From Psychrobacter namhaensis (lineage in GTDB: Bacteria; Pseudomonadota; Gammaproteobacteria; Pseudomonadales; Moraxellaceae): a DNA stretch of 64,000 bases. This document shows, in pieces, positions 1 to 7,758 of this stretch. The notes beneath the pieces are model-generated. The model did not search any database, was not told the origin of the DNA, and worked only from the letters and a program-made list of their open reading frames with translations. Made by a program: the position numbers and the translations under genes. The first letter of the stretch is position 1. Each line of letters starts with the position of its first letter. The stretch spans positions 1-64,000 of the forward strand of contig NZ_JABASS010000004.1 of the NCBI RefSeq assembly GCF_016107545.1. The letters are read 5' to 3'.

Positions 1-34
1 GTGGCTTGTTGCGTTCAAACTTGGCCTTTGCCAT
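1..34 (-). CDS. tuf: Elongation factor Tu, 5' end only (partial)
   Basis: Reading the minus strand from 34 gives ATG and the residues MAKAKFERNKP, which is the conserved amino terminus of bacterial EF-Tu. The rest lies beyond the window. A ribosome-binding site (GAGGAA) sits just upstream on the minus strand. EF-Tu delivers aminoacyl-tRNA to the ribosome. Its position after the tRNA genes at 513-1072 matches the thrU-tyrU-glyT-thrT-tufB operon of E. coli. Only 11 codons are visible, but the match to EF-Tu and the context make the call firm. Confidence 0.9.
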   Translation of the reverse strand, partial: MAKAKFERNKP

Positions 35-512
35 GGGTATTTCCTCTTTTTTTGGTGAATCTTTATCAATCAAAGATCGGTGAATAGCTGTTTGACGGTC
101 TATGATATATATAAAACCATCAAACCGTTGACGCTATGGTTTATCTATCTAAACTATTTTGCAAAACTGTTTTTTGCTCTGTTACTGTCTACGTTTTGAT
201 CCAGTATCTGTGTGACCACTGAATACGTAGATATAGACATTATACGTGCTTTTTAATCTATTGAACAACGTAAGGCATTATACGCTACAGCAATGGTTAT
301 ATTTTATCTTACTAGCAGTTATTAATGAAGCTGTCTTACAAATAGGGATATTATTTATTAATAAACTGACAGCACTAAAAGGCAACACCTCAGTGTCACC
401 TTCAAATCATTACCTGCCACACTGTATTTATAATTTTCAATATCTTATGAATTCAATAACAACGCAAAGCTATATAAATAGCAAAACAAGCAAGTAGGGT
501 TTCACTAATAAA
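35..512 (-). other. tRNA-to-tuf spacer / tuf leader
   Basis: This 478-base spacer separates the last tRNA gene from tuf; the E. coli equivalent is roughly 110 bases. It is AT-rich. A small inverted repeat (AAACCAT/ATGGTTT, 114-142) lies near the tuf end and on the minus strand is followed by a T/A-rich run, so it might be an attenuator or a processing hairpin. An open frame on the plus strand at 246-497 has no ribosome-binding site and no recognisable protein, and is not called. Confidence 0.4.
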
Positions 513-587
<75 letters not shown>

Positions 588-687
588 GTATATCAAACCT
601 TTAAGCTGCACTAAAAAAAATATCACGATACAGCAAAATAACTGTGGTCGTGATGAATAATTAATAGGCTTTGCGACGGTGTATATA

Positions 688-761
688 TGGAGCGGGTGGC
701 GGGAATCGAACCCGCGTCATTAGCTTGGAAGGCTAAGGTGTTACCATTATACCACACCCGC
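688..761 (-). tRNA. glyT: tRNA-Gly (anticodon TCC)
   Basis: The minus strand begins GCGGGTG and ends CACCCGCTCCA with encoded CCA. The anticodon stem is TTAGC/GCTAA with loop CTTCCAA, giving anticodon TCC, and the T loop GGTTCGATTC is canonical. It is the third tRNA of the operon, corresponding to glyT. Confidence 0.95.
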
Positions 762-845
762 ATTGACTCTCATTCAGATCAACTCTAATCGAGAGTTGTT
801 AACTACAAAGAGTGTGCTTGGCGCTATGACAAACTTTAAAAAATA

Positions 846-929
846 TGGTGGTGGGGGAAGGATTCGAACCTTCGAAGCTTTCGCGACAGATTTACAGTCT
901 GTTGGGTTTGACCGCTCCCCAACCCCACC
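846..929 (-). tRNA. tyrU: tRNA-Tyr (anticodon GTA)
   Basis: This 84-base gene has the long variable arm of a class II tRNA. The anticodon stem CAGA/TCTG encloses CTGTAAA, giving GTA. The acceptor stem GGTGGGG pairs with CCCCACC and CCA is encoded. It is the second tRNA of the operon, corresponding to tyrU. Confidence 0.95.
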
Positions 930-996
930 TTAGGTTGCTTTGAACAAAAATGACTTTCATTTAAGACAAATTCATAAAAAGCTACTTTGAGAGAGA

Positions 997-1072
<76 letters not shown>

Positions 1073-1094
1073 TTGTTCTCTCAAAGTGGAGGCT

Positions 1095-1122
1095 ATTCTA
1101 TCAAATATTTTGAGATGCGCAA
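1095..1122 (-). promoter_or_regulatory. Probable promoter of the tRNA-tuf operon
   Basis: On the minus strand TTGCGC (1117-1122) and TAGAAT (1095-1100) are separated by 16 bases. A GC-rich segment (GCCTCC) follows the -10 box, as in stringently controlled stable-RNA promoters. Transcription would start some 15 bases before the first tRNA. It was assigned by eye. Confidence 0.6.
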
Positions 1123-1254
1123 GCCCTTTTTTATCTTTTTTATGATTATTTTAATAATAATTTTCAAGTAATTGATTATGCTGATATTTTTTATAATTAA
1201 AAAGATCGTTATTTGGCGCGTTTGTGACCTGCCCTATATTTCTCGGTTAAACGG

Positions 1255-2751
1255 CTAGCGAATGCGCAAACCATTACATGCCATTTTTACCGCTTTAACC
1301 AATGCCAACGCTTTTTTATTGGTCTCATCCCACTCCGCTTCTGGCACAGAATCAGCGACGACGCCAGCACCTGCTTGAATGTGGATCTCACCGCGGCGCA
1401 TCACAGCGGTACGAATAGCAATCGCTGTGTCCATGTTGCCATGCCAGCCCAGATACCCCACTGAGCCGCCAAACACGGTGCGACGCACAGGCTCTATCTC
1501 ATCAATGATCTGCATGGCACGGATTTTGGGAGCACCTGTCAGCGTACCTGCTGGGAAGGTGGCACAAAAAACGTCCAATGCGTCTTTATCCGGTGATATG
1601 GTGCCCTCCACATTGGACGCGATGTGCATCACTTGTGAGTAGCGCTCCACAAACATCTTTTCGGTGACCTTGACACTGCCATACTCACAAACACGGCCAA
1701 TATCATTACGACCCAAATCAATGAGCATCAGGTGCTCGGCTATCTCTTTTTCATCATTTAGCAGCTCTTGCTCAAGCGCCAGATCTTCTGCTTCATCTTG
1801 ACCACGTTTGCGGGTACCAGCGAGCGGTCTCACAGTCACTTTACCGTTTTCAATACGCGATAGTATCTCAGGCGAAGCCCCAATAATGTCAAAGCGCTTA
1901 TGATCATCAAGCGTATAGCCATGCACCAAAAACAGATAAGGCGATGGATTTAAAAACCGTAGAGCGCGATAGACGGCCAGTGAGTCACCTGTATAGTCGG
2001 CTGTCAAACGCTGCGCTGGAACCACCTGCATGACATCGCCTGCTAAGATGTATTCTTTTATCTTATTGACGTCACTACAGTATTTATCTGCGCCGGTTTT
2101 TGACGTGAACTTTGGTGTGGGCATCACAGGGGCGCTCAGATTTGGCGTTTCTGCCAGCTTGTCTTCTATTTTTTCTAGATCACGAATGGCTTTACTGTGC
2201 CCATCCTCATCATTGCAAACGGCATAAACAATAATAGACAAGGTGTTTTCTAAACTATCGAAAACAATCACGCTCATGGAAAGCATGAGCCACATGTCTG
2301 GCATCGACATTGGATTGGGTGCATCAGACAGACCCACCGTTGGCTCTATGACACGTATCATGTCATAGCCAAAGTAGCCGACCAACCCCCCACTAAAGCT
2401 CGGTAACGCAGCAATATCGGCTGTCGTTGGCATCTTATACTGCGCCATCAATGTGCGAATAAAGTCAAAAGGGTCATCCACCGCATCGACATCGATATGA
2501 TCATTTTTTTTGACCGTCATATGGCCGTCTGTATACTGCAAAATCAGCTCGCTACCCAGACCAATCATCGAGTATCGCGCCCAACGCTCCCCGCCGACGA
2601 CAGACTCAAATAAATACGCAGAACCGTTTAAATCACGCACTTTAGAAAAAACAGATACGGGAGTTTGTGCATCCATTAAACGTTTTTTCACCAGTGGTGC
2701 GTGACTAAAGCCACGGTCTTTAAACGCTTGATACTCTTTAAAGGTCATCAT
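1255..2751 (-). CDS. trpE: Anthranilate synthase component I
   Basis: TrpE (498 aa) makes anthranilate from chorismate, using ammonia supplied by the TrpG glutaminase. This is the first committed step of tryptophan synthesis in the cytosol. The N-terminal part carries the LLES-like segment (SAYLFESVVGG) typical of tryptophan-feedback sites. The C-terminal chorismate-binding domain (about 220-490) contains GDVMQVVPAQR, RPLAGTRKRG, DLGRNDIGRV, PAGTLTGAPK and GAGVVADS, which hold the catalytic and Mg-binding residues. The length is normal for proteobacterial TrpE. The gene opens with two Met codons after an AAGAGAG ribosome-binding site. trpG and the rest of the pathway are not in the window, so the gene stands alone here, between the tRNA operon and an FHA protein gene. 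No Trp-rich leader peptide was found. Confidence 0.95.
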   Translation of the reverse strand: MMTFKEYQAFKDRGFSHAPLVKKRLMDAQTPVSVFSKVRDLNGSAYLFESVVGGERWARYSMIGLGSELILQYTDGHMTVKKNDHIDVDAVDDPFDFIRTLMAQYKMPTTADIAALPSFSGGLVGYFGYDMIRVIEPTVGLSDAPNPMSMPDMWLMLSMSVIVFDSLENTLSIIVYAVCNDEDGHSKAIRDLEKIEDKLAETPNLSAPVMPTPKFTSKTGADKYCSDVNKIKEYILAGDVMQVVPAQRLTADYTGDSLAVYRALRFLNPSPYLFLVHGYTLDDHKRFDIIGASPEILSRIENGKVTVRPLAGTRKRGQDEAEDLALEQELLNDEKEIAEHLMLIDLGRNDIGRVCEYGSVKVTEKMFVERYSQVMHIASNVEGTISPDKDALDVFCATFPAGTLTGAPKIRAMQIIDEIEPVRRTVFGGSVGYLGWHGNMDTAIAIRTAVMRRGEIHIQAGAGVVADSVPEAEWDETNKKALALVKAVKMACNGLRIR

Positions 2752-2805
2752 AGTAACGCTCTCTTAGCAAAATATTGGCAAAAGATATAAACAGTAGAAA
2801 CAATA

Positions 2806-2834
2806 ATAAAAATACAAATGAAATATAGCGTCAA
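2806..2834 (-). promoter_or_regulatory. Candidate trpE promoter
   Basis: The minus strand shows TTGACG (2829-2834), a 17-base spacer and TTTTAT (2806-2811), about 55 bases before trpE. The -35 box is good and the -10 box is weak. The -35 box lies in the arm of the hairpin at 2824-2859, so terminator and promoter functions may overlap. Confidence 0.4.
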
Positions 2835-2859
2835 CACTCTACTGAATGCTGACGCTATA
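2824..2859 (-). terminator. Hairpin between the FHA gene and trpE
   Basis: A perfect 10-base inverted repeat (TATAGCGTCA/TGACGCTATA) has a 16-base loop and lies 160 bases downstream of the FHA gene. On the minus strand it is followed by a loose T-rich stretch; on the plus strand it is followed by A's. A terminator for the FHA gene is the simplest reading, but the U-tract is poor. Confidence 0.4.
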
Positions 2860-3017
2860 AAAAAAGGCGGGTGATAAACAATGGTTAGAGTGACTGATAA
2901 TCGATATACGAGTACACCAAAGCTCGCTGACGATCACGCTATCCATAAGGACTGGCCAGTTAGCCAAGCCCCTAACATTTACCCGTACTCACAGCTTGGC
3001 GCCTACGTAAAAACCAA

Positions 3018-4055
3018 TTACGCACCGCCCATATTAAATAACCACAGCGCCAGTCCGATCACAAGAATGGCAAGAAATACCCAGATAAACCAACTGCCGC
3101 TCGGTTTTTTCTCTACCTGCCCTGCATTGGCTGGGTTACTAACGGCCTGATCCATCGCGTTATTCCCTTCGGTACCGAGATCACGAGACTGGCCTAGATT
3201 AGCCGTACCCGAAAACTGAGCGGTGGCCGCCTGCTTAGCACGCAGTACCTCAGGATCAGCTTCTTCTTGTAGTTCAGTTTTGGTCGTCTTATCGTGCTCT
3301 GGTTGGACTGCTGGCTCTTCATGTACAACTGGCTCTTCATGTACAACTGGCTCTTCATGTACAACTGGCTCTTCATGTACAACTGGCTCTTCATGTACAA
3401 CTGGCTGCTCTACTAATGAATCGTTATCGACAGAGACTGTCGGTGTGCTTTGTTTGGTTGTCACAGCTTCCTCCTTGATACCAGTCGCTGGCGATTCTGA
3501 CACGGTGGCAGCTTCGCTCGATGCTGACTCTACATTATCTGTCGTCGGTAAAAACTCTTCGATACCTGTTTTTTGTACCACAGGCTCTTTAACGGTTGGC
3601 TCTTCGTTCATGTGTGCTTCTTTTACAGTCTCAGCAGCTTCTGTTTCAGCCGTATTCGTACTAGCCGCTGTACTCTCTGCCGTCACTGGCGCCAACCCTT
3701 CAATATCTTCTGCCTCGTCAACAGGCGCATTCACCTGAAAGCGAAAGCTTGCAAAACCAATCGTATCGCTCACTTGTAAAAGGTGCGATTTATTACCCTC
3801 GATACGTTCGTCATTAATAAACGTACCGTTTGATGAGTCCAAATCTTTCACATACAGTTGACCCTCTAATACGCTTAGCACGGCATGGTTACGCGATACT
3901 TGCTTGCTGCCGAGCACCACATCATTATCACTGCCACGACCAACAGACAAGCTTTCACTGACCGTTAATGTCAACTCGCCAAGCGCCTCTGTTAGCGCAT
4001 TAAGCTGCCAAGTGTCTGCGTCTACCGTCGTTTTCACGCTATCTGTATTATTCAT
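3018..4055 (-). CDS. FHA-domain protein with C-terminal membrane anchor and tandem repeat
   Basis: The protein (345 aa) starts with a forkhead-associated domain at about residues 28-105, showing VGRGSDNDVVLG, VSRNHAVL and DSSNGTFINDERI. These are the Gly-Arg, Ser-Arg-Asn-His and Asn-Gly-Thr signatures that bind phosphothreonine peptides. A long acidic, Thr/Glu/Val-rich linker follows, with a run of five identical hexapeptides (reading EPVVHE). One hydrophobic segment at the very C-terminus (IWVFLAILVIGLALWLF) would anchor the tail in the inner membrane with FHA in the cytosol. FHA proteins usually act with Ser/Thr kinases or secretion systems, but no kinase, phosphatase or secretion gene lies nearby, so the partner is unknown. 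The start has a GGAG-type site upstream (AAGGAGTGACAGCATAATG). Confidence 0.8.
   Translation of the reverse strand: MNNTDSVKTTVDADTWQLNALTEALGELTLTVSESLSVGRGSDNDVVLGSKQVSRNHAVLSVLEGQLYVKDLDSSNGTFINDERIEGNKSHLLQVSDTIGFASFRFQVNAPVDEAEDIEGLAPVTAESTAASTNTAETEAAETVKEAHMNEEPTVKEPVVQKTGIEEFLPTTDNVESASSEAATVSESPATGIKEEAVTTKQSTPTVSVDNDSLVEQPVVHEEPVVHEEPVVHEEPVVHEEPVVHEEPAVQPEHDKTTKTELQEEADPEVLRAKQAATAQFSGTANLGQSRDLGTEGNNAMDQAVSNPANAGQVEKKPSGSWFIWVFLAILVIGLALWLFNMGGA
3313..3402. repeat. Five perfect 18-bp tandem repeats within the FHA gene
   Basis: The 18-base unit GGCTCTTCATGTACAACT is repeated five times without a mismatch, in frame, encoding repeated Glu-Pro-Val-Val-His-Glu on the minus strand. Perfect identity implies recent expansion or slippage. 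Because 18 is a multiple of three, changes in copy number alter linker length without breaking the frame. The repeat also keeps other frames open, which explains the long spurious antisense frames here. Confidence 0.95.
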
Positions 4056-4190
4056 TATGCTGTCACTCCTTATTTTCTATTAAAGTTCAAATGGTTCTAA
4101 AACAGTATGGCCAGTTTTCTCAAGATTTTTTAAGTATGTTGATGTGAGCTGTAATGCATTATGTAATGACTATTTACGTTATTTATTAAG

Positions 4191-5045
4191 TTATTTAGGC
4201 AAAAAGCGAGGCTTTATCACACCATCAAGCTTACTATACGGGATACTGAGCACGGGCATGCCGTAAGCATAGGGACCGATAGAATAATGCTGATAACGAA
4301 TATTGATGCCTTTATCCGTCAGTGTCACATTGTCACTTAAGGTAAACGGCCAATTTTTCTCATAGCTGCTGATGTCATCGTCCACCGTTTTCACCCACGT
4401 TTTATAAGCATCATAAGCGAGCGCCTTAAAACGTGCCTTCTGACCTGATTGCAGCATGTCATTCAGCTGAATGTGTTTTTTGCTGCTGAGATCAAACATC
4501 AAGTACTCACTATAAGGCATACCGTGAGCGCCACCAGTGAAGACATACGTGTTAATTTCAAACAACTCAACGTCATTGATGTGACCTAAGTAGTCCGGCG
4601 TTACCGTCAGACTGTAAGCCCATGAACGACCCTCAGGCATGTCTCTCAACTGCGATTTAGCAAAATCATCGATAGCTGCTGTCACCTCTGCCTGACTGCT
4701 TATCGTCTTAATAGGCGCTGACTCAGTCGGTTTGCTGTTTACGACTAAGTGATTAATACGGGCGTTGGTAATATCATTTATCCAATCATGATTGGTCTGA
4801 AGATATTTAACCTCAATCTCTGGGCAGTTGTCTTTCTCAACACACTGCTCTTGCAGATTTTTAGGCAAAGTATAGTTCAGATAGTCAGTGCTACTAATCA
4901 GGCTGCCAGCGTTTGCGGACATAGCCATTGTCCCTAGTAGCACCCCACTCACTAGTAGACCTAACAGACGTGTAGGACTGGCGTTTATCGCTAAGCGCCC
5001 CGCCGTTTCTGGGGTTTTGATATCGAAGTGATTCGCAGCGTTCAT
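4191..5045 (-). CDS. Exported RsiV/DUF3298-like protein
   Basis: The product (284 aa) has an N-terminal cytosolic stretch of about 25 residues and then a hydrophobic segment (LLGLLVSGVLLGTMAMSANA) that looks like a late signal peptide or anchor. The periplasmic part includes a DUF4163-like region and the GGAHG motif (VFTGGAHGMPYSEYLMFDL) followed by an IQLNDML segment, the hallmarks of DUF3298. The family contains RsiV, an anti-sigma factor that binds lysozyme, and many uncharacterised envelope proteins. No sigma-factor gene is adjacent, so a lysozyme-sensing or inhibitor role is only possible. The open frame continues upstream to 5201, but ATG at 5045 has the ribosome-binding site AGAGGA at the right spacing, and the extra residues look non-coding. 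Confidence 0.75.
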   Translation of the reverse strand: MNAANHFDIKTPETAGRLAINASPTRLLGLLVSGVLLGTMAMSANAGSLISSTDYLNYTLPKNLQEQCVEKDNCPEIEVKYLQTNHDWINDITNARINHLVVNSKPTESAPIKTISSQAEVTAAIDDFAKSQLRDMPEGRSWAYSLTVTPDYLGHINDVELFEINTYVFTGGAHGMPYSEYLMFDLSSKKHIQLNDMLQSGQKARFKALAYDAYKTWVKTVDDDISSYEKNWPFTLSDNVTLTDKGINIRYQHYSIGPYAYGMPVLSIPYSKLDGVIKPRFLPK

Positions 5046-5190
5046 ATATCCTCTTTTATCCACATAAGACGTTACTGAATATTCTACCGTAACCATGGCA
5101 ACGTATTGTAGGAACACTGTTTGTGTTTTTGAGGTGCTATTCCTACTGAGCACACCCCTAGCCTCATTCAATAGATAAATAATAGTTAAT

Positions 5191-5215
5191 AAAAAAGACA
5201 CGGCTGGCGTGTCTT
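5191..5215 (-). terminator. Rho-independent terminator of prfC
   Basis: On the minus strand AAGACACG, a five-base loop and CGTGTCTT are followed by TTTT. It lies about 30 bases after the prfC stop. Confidence 0.85.
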
Positions 5216-5246
5216 AAGAGATGGCTATACCTTATATTTACGGATA

Positions 5247-6869
5247 TTAGTGCTCACGCGTACTACTAAAGGTTACTTCTGGATAACGATCTTGCATCAG
5301 CTGCAAATTAACCCGCGATGGCGCAAGATAGGTTAAATAACCACCACCATCTAGCGACAGCTGGTCGTGGGCTTTTTTCTTAAACTTAGCCAGTGCCACT
5401 TCATCATCACAGTGAATCCAGCGTACCGTGGCAATCGAGACCGGCTCAAAGATACATTGTACCTTGTACTCTTCTTTGAGACGATGCGCGACCACCTCAA
5501 ACTGTAGTACACCCACCGCACCCAAGATTAAATCGTTGTTAATCTGCGGCATAAACACCTGTGTTGCACCCTCTTCACTTAACTGCTGTAGACCTTTTTG
5601 CAGCGCTTTTGATTTCAGCGGATCTTTTAGCACCACACGGCGGAACAATTCTGGGGCAAAGTGCGGAATACCGGTAAAGTTCAACTCCTCGCCTTCGGTG
5701 AAACTGTCACCGATAGAAATCGTCCCATGGTTATGAAGCCCAATAATGTCACCCGGATACGCCTCTTCTAACGCTTCACGGTCACCAGCGAGGAAGGTCA
5801 ATGCATCGGCAATACGCACGTCTTTACCCAAACGCACATGCTTCATTTTCATGCCTTTCTCGTACTTACCTGAGCAGACGCGTAAAAAAGCAATGCGGTC
5901 ACGGTGACGCGGATCCATATTTGCCTGAATCTTAAAGACAAACCCACTAAAATCTGTCTCCGTTGCTGCCACTTCACGCTCTTGCGTGGGATGGGATTTT
6001 GGCGGCGGCGCATACTTCACTAACGTATCGAGTACCATATTGACACCGAAATTGCCGAGTGCCGTGCCAAACAACACAGGCGTCATCTCACCCGCTAAAA
6101 ACGCCTCAACACTGAACTCTTCTAACGCCATTTGTACCAGCTCAAGTGATTCTTCAAAGGCATCAAACATCAATGTCCCTAGACGCTCACGTATATCCGG
6201 ATAATCATAGCCTTCACGGGTCTCAGCCACCGTCATCTTACCGCCATGACCTTTTTGATAAAAGTAAGTCTTATTTTCGGTCAAATGGTACACGCCGATA
6301 AAATCTTGTCCCATGCCAATAGGCCAAGTCACAGGAATACATTTAATTTTTAGCACCGCTTCGATTTCACTAAGTAGCTCTAGCGGCTCACGAATCTGAC
6401 GATCGAGCTTATTGACGAATGAGATAATCGGCGTATCACGCATCCGGCAAACTTCCATCAATTTGATGGTACGTTCTTCGACACCCTTGGCACCGTCCAC
6501 CATCATCAGCGCGCTATCCACAGCGGTCAAGGTACGATAGGTATCTTCACTAAAGTCGGCGTGACCGGGTGTGTCTAGTAAGTTGACGATGTGGTCTTGA
6601 TAAGGAAACTGCATGACAGAGGTAGTAATCGAGATACCACGCTCTTGTTCCATACTCATCCAATCTGAGGTGGCATGACGATCTGTTTTGCGGCCTTTGA
6701 CTTCACCAACCACCTGAATCGCCTGCCCCCACAACAGTAACTTTTCAGTCATGGTAGTCTTACCTGCATCGGGATGCGAGATGATGGCAAAGGTACGGCG
6801 TTTGGCAACTTCTTTGGCTAATTTTTTTGGATCTACGCTCATAGTTTTCGGCTTCAACGGTTGTGTCAT
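5247..6869 (-). CDS. prfC: Peptide chain release factor 3
   Basis: RF3 (540 aa) is the GTPase that removes RF1 or RF2 from the ribosome after peptide release. The G domain shows G1 (SHPDAGKTT), G2/G3 ([10 protein letters not shown] and [16 protein letters not shown]) and G4 ([12 protein letters not shown]). The later RF3-specific domains end at a normal C-terminus; E. coli RF3 is 529 aa. The assigned ATG at 6869 has no clear Shine-Dalgarno; an ATG ten codons inside ([12 protein letters not shown]) is an alternative. The gene is followed by its own terminator and is probably monocistronic. Confidence 0.95.
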   Translation of the reverse strand: MTQPLKPKTMSVDPKKLAKEVAKRRTFAIISHPDAGKTTMTEKLLLWGQAIQVVGEVKGRKTDRHATSDWMSMEQERGISITTSVMQFPYQDHIVNLLDTPGHADFSEDTYRTLTAVDSALMMVDGAKGVEERTIKLMEVCRMRDTPIISFVNKLDRQIREPLELLSEIEAVLKIKCIPVTWPIGMGQDFIGVYHLTENKTYFYQKGHGGKMTVAETREGYDYPDIRERLGTLMFDAFEESLELVQMALEEFSVEAFLAGEMTPVLFGTALGNFGVNMVLDTLVKYAPPPKSHPTQEREVAATETDFSGFVFKIQANMDPRHRDRIAFLRVCSGKYEKGMKMKHVRLGKDVRIADALTFLAGDREALEEAYPGDIIGLHNHGTISIGDSFTEGEELNFTGIPHFAPELFRRVVLKDPLKSKALQKGLQQLSEEGATQVFMPQINNDLILGAVGVLQFEVVAHRLKEEYKVQCIFEPVSIATVRWIHCDDEVALAKFKKKAHDQLSLDGGGYLTYLAPSRVNLQLMQDRYPEVTFSSTREH

Positions 6870-7160
6870 TTAGAAATCAATCTAAATAAATAGAATAAAT
6901 AATGAGCGTATTGTAGCGGATTTAGCAGAATGGTGCAGAATAAGCGTATAAAAAAACCCGCTCTAATCGTCAAACACAGAGTGTCAGTCGCCTTTTTGGT
7001 GGCAATTTATGACAGGGTGTTTGGCCTCGTACTTACAAATACACAGTATATGTTTACGACTGACCTATATAGGAACTTCACTAGTTTGTTATGCTAAATC
7101 CCATATTAAAATTTACCGCTTAAATATAAAAATTCAAAATATTAAAATAAAGGATGTGTT

Positions 7161-7574
7161 ATGAAAACATTATATTCTACTAAAGCTACGGTTACTGGCG
7201 GTCGCATGGGTACAGCAACGCTAAGCGATAGTGATCTTGAAATAAACATGGCACCGCCAGGCGGCAACCAGAAGGGCAATAATCCTGAGCAGTTACTTGC
7301 TATGGGTTACGGGGCTTGTTTTGATAGCGCCTTGGGTGTGGTCAAAAAAATGGAAAGCGCAAGCTTCGGTTCAACGACTGAAACTTCTGTTGATTTGTTA
7401 CAAGGTGACAATCATGAGTACAAACTTTCCGTAAAAATTCACGTCATTGCTGATAGCACTGATCTATCAGCGGACGACATTCAAAAACTGGTCGAAAAAG
7501 CCCACCAAGTTTGTCCCTATTCAAAAGCGACCCGTGGCAATATCGATGTAGAAGTCACCTCAGAAGTAAAATAA
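7161..7574 (+). CDS. ohr: Organic hydroperoxide resistance protein (Ohr/OsmC family)
   Basis: This 137-aa protein is a thiol peroxidase that reduces organic hydroperoxides, usually with lipoyl proteins as electron donors. Both catalytic cysteines are present: C53 in MGYGACFDSAL and C118 in VCPYSKATRGN, and an Arg lies in the early TGGR motif as in Ohr. Length and motifs fit Ohr better than OsmC. The ATG follows AAAGGA at good spacing. The usual repressor OhrR is not in the window. The gene is followed by a strong terminator and is probably a single transcription unit. Confidence 0.88.
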   Translation: MKTLYSTKATVTGGRMGTATLSDSDLEINMAPPGGNQKGNNPEQLLAMGYGACFDSALGVVKKMESASFGSTTETSVDLLQGDNHEYKLSVKIHVIADSTDLSADDIQKLVEKAHQVCPYSKATRGNIDVEVTSEVK

Positions 7575-7612
7575 GCAGTTAGGGCTTATCTTTACAGAAA
7601 AGGTTTCGTATA

Positions 7613-7650
7613 AAAGAATCCAGTCAGCGCTGGATTCTTTTTTATTTTAG
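7613..7650 (+). terminator. Terminator after ohr
   Basis: AAAGAATCCAG and CTGGATTCTTT form an 11-bp stem with a six-base loop, followed by TTTTTATTTT. Confidence 0.9.
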
Positions 7651-7690
7651 ATTTTGGAAAACCCTAGAATATCTCGTAACGGTTAAGCAG

Positions 7691-7720
7691 TTCGGCACGC
7701 GCTGATTTTAGCGTTATAAT
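7691..7720 (+). promoter_or_regulatory. Probable polA promoter
   Basis: A perfect TATAAT lies at 7715-7720, about 40 bases before the polA start. The best -35 match is TTCGGC at 18-base spacing, which is weak. Confidence 0.5.
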
Positions 7721-7758
7721 AAGCACATATTTTATCTAACAGATACTAAGTGACTTTT

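Noticed and set aside
246-497. 83-codon plus-strand frame in the tuf spacer
   Set aside because: No ribosome-binding site, no recognisable protein and an AT-rich, spacer-like composition.
3313-3402. Possible CRISPR array
   Set aside because: Units are contiguous 18-mers without spacers and lie in frame inside a gene.
3223-3738. 171-codon frame antisense to the FHA gene
   Set aside because: It exists because the 18-bp repeat keeps several frames open; its product is a low-complexity Ser/Cys/Thr sequence.
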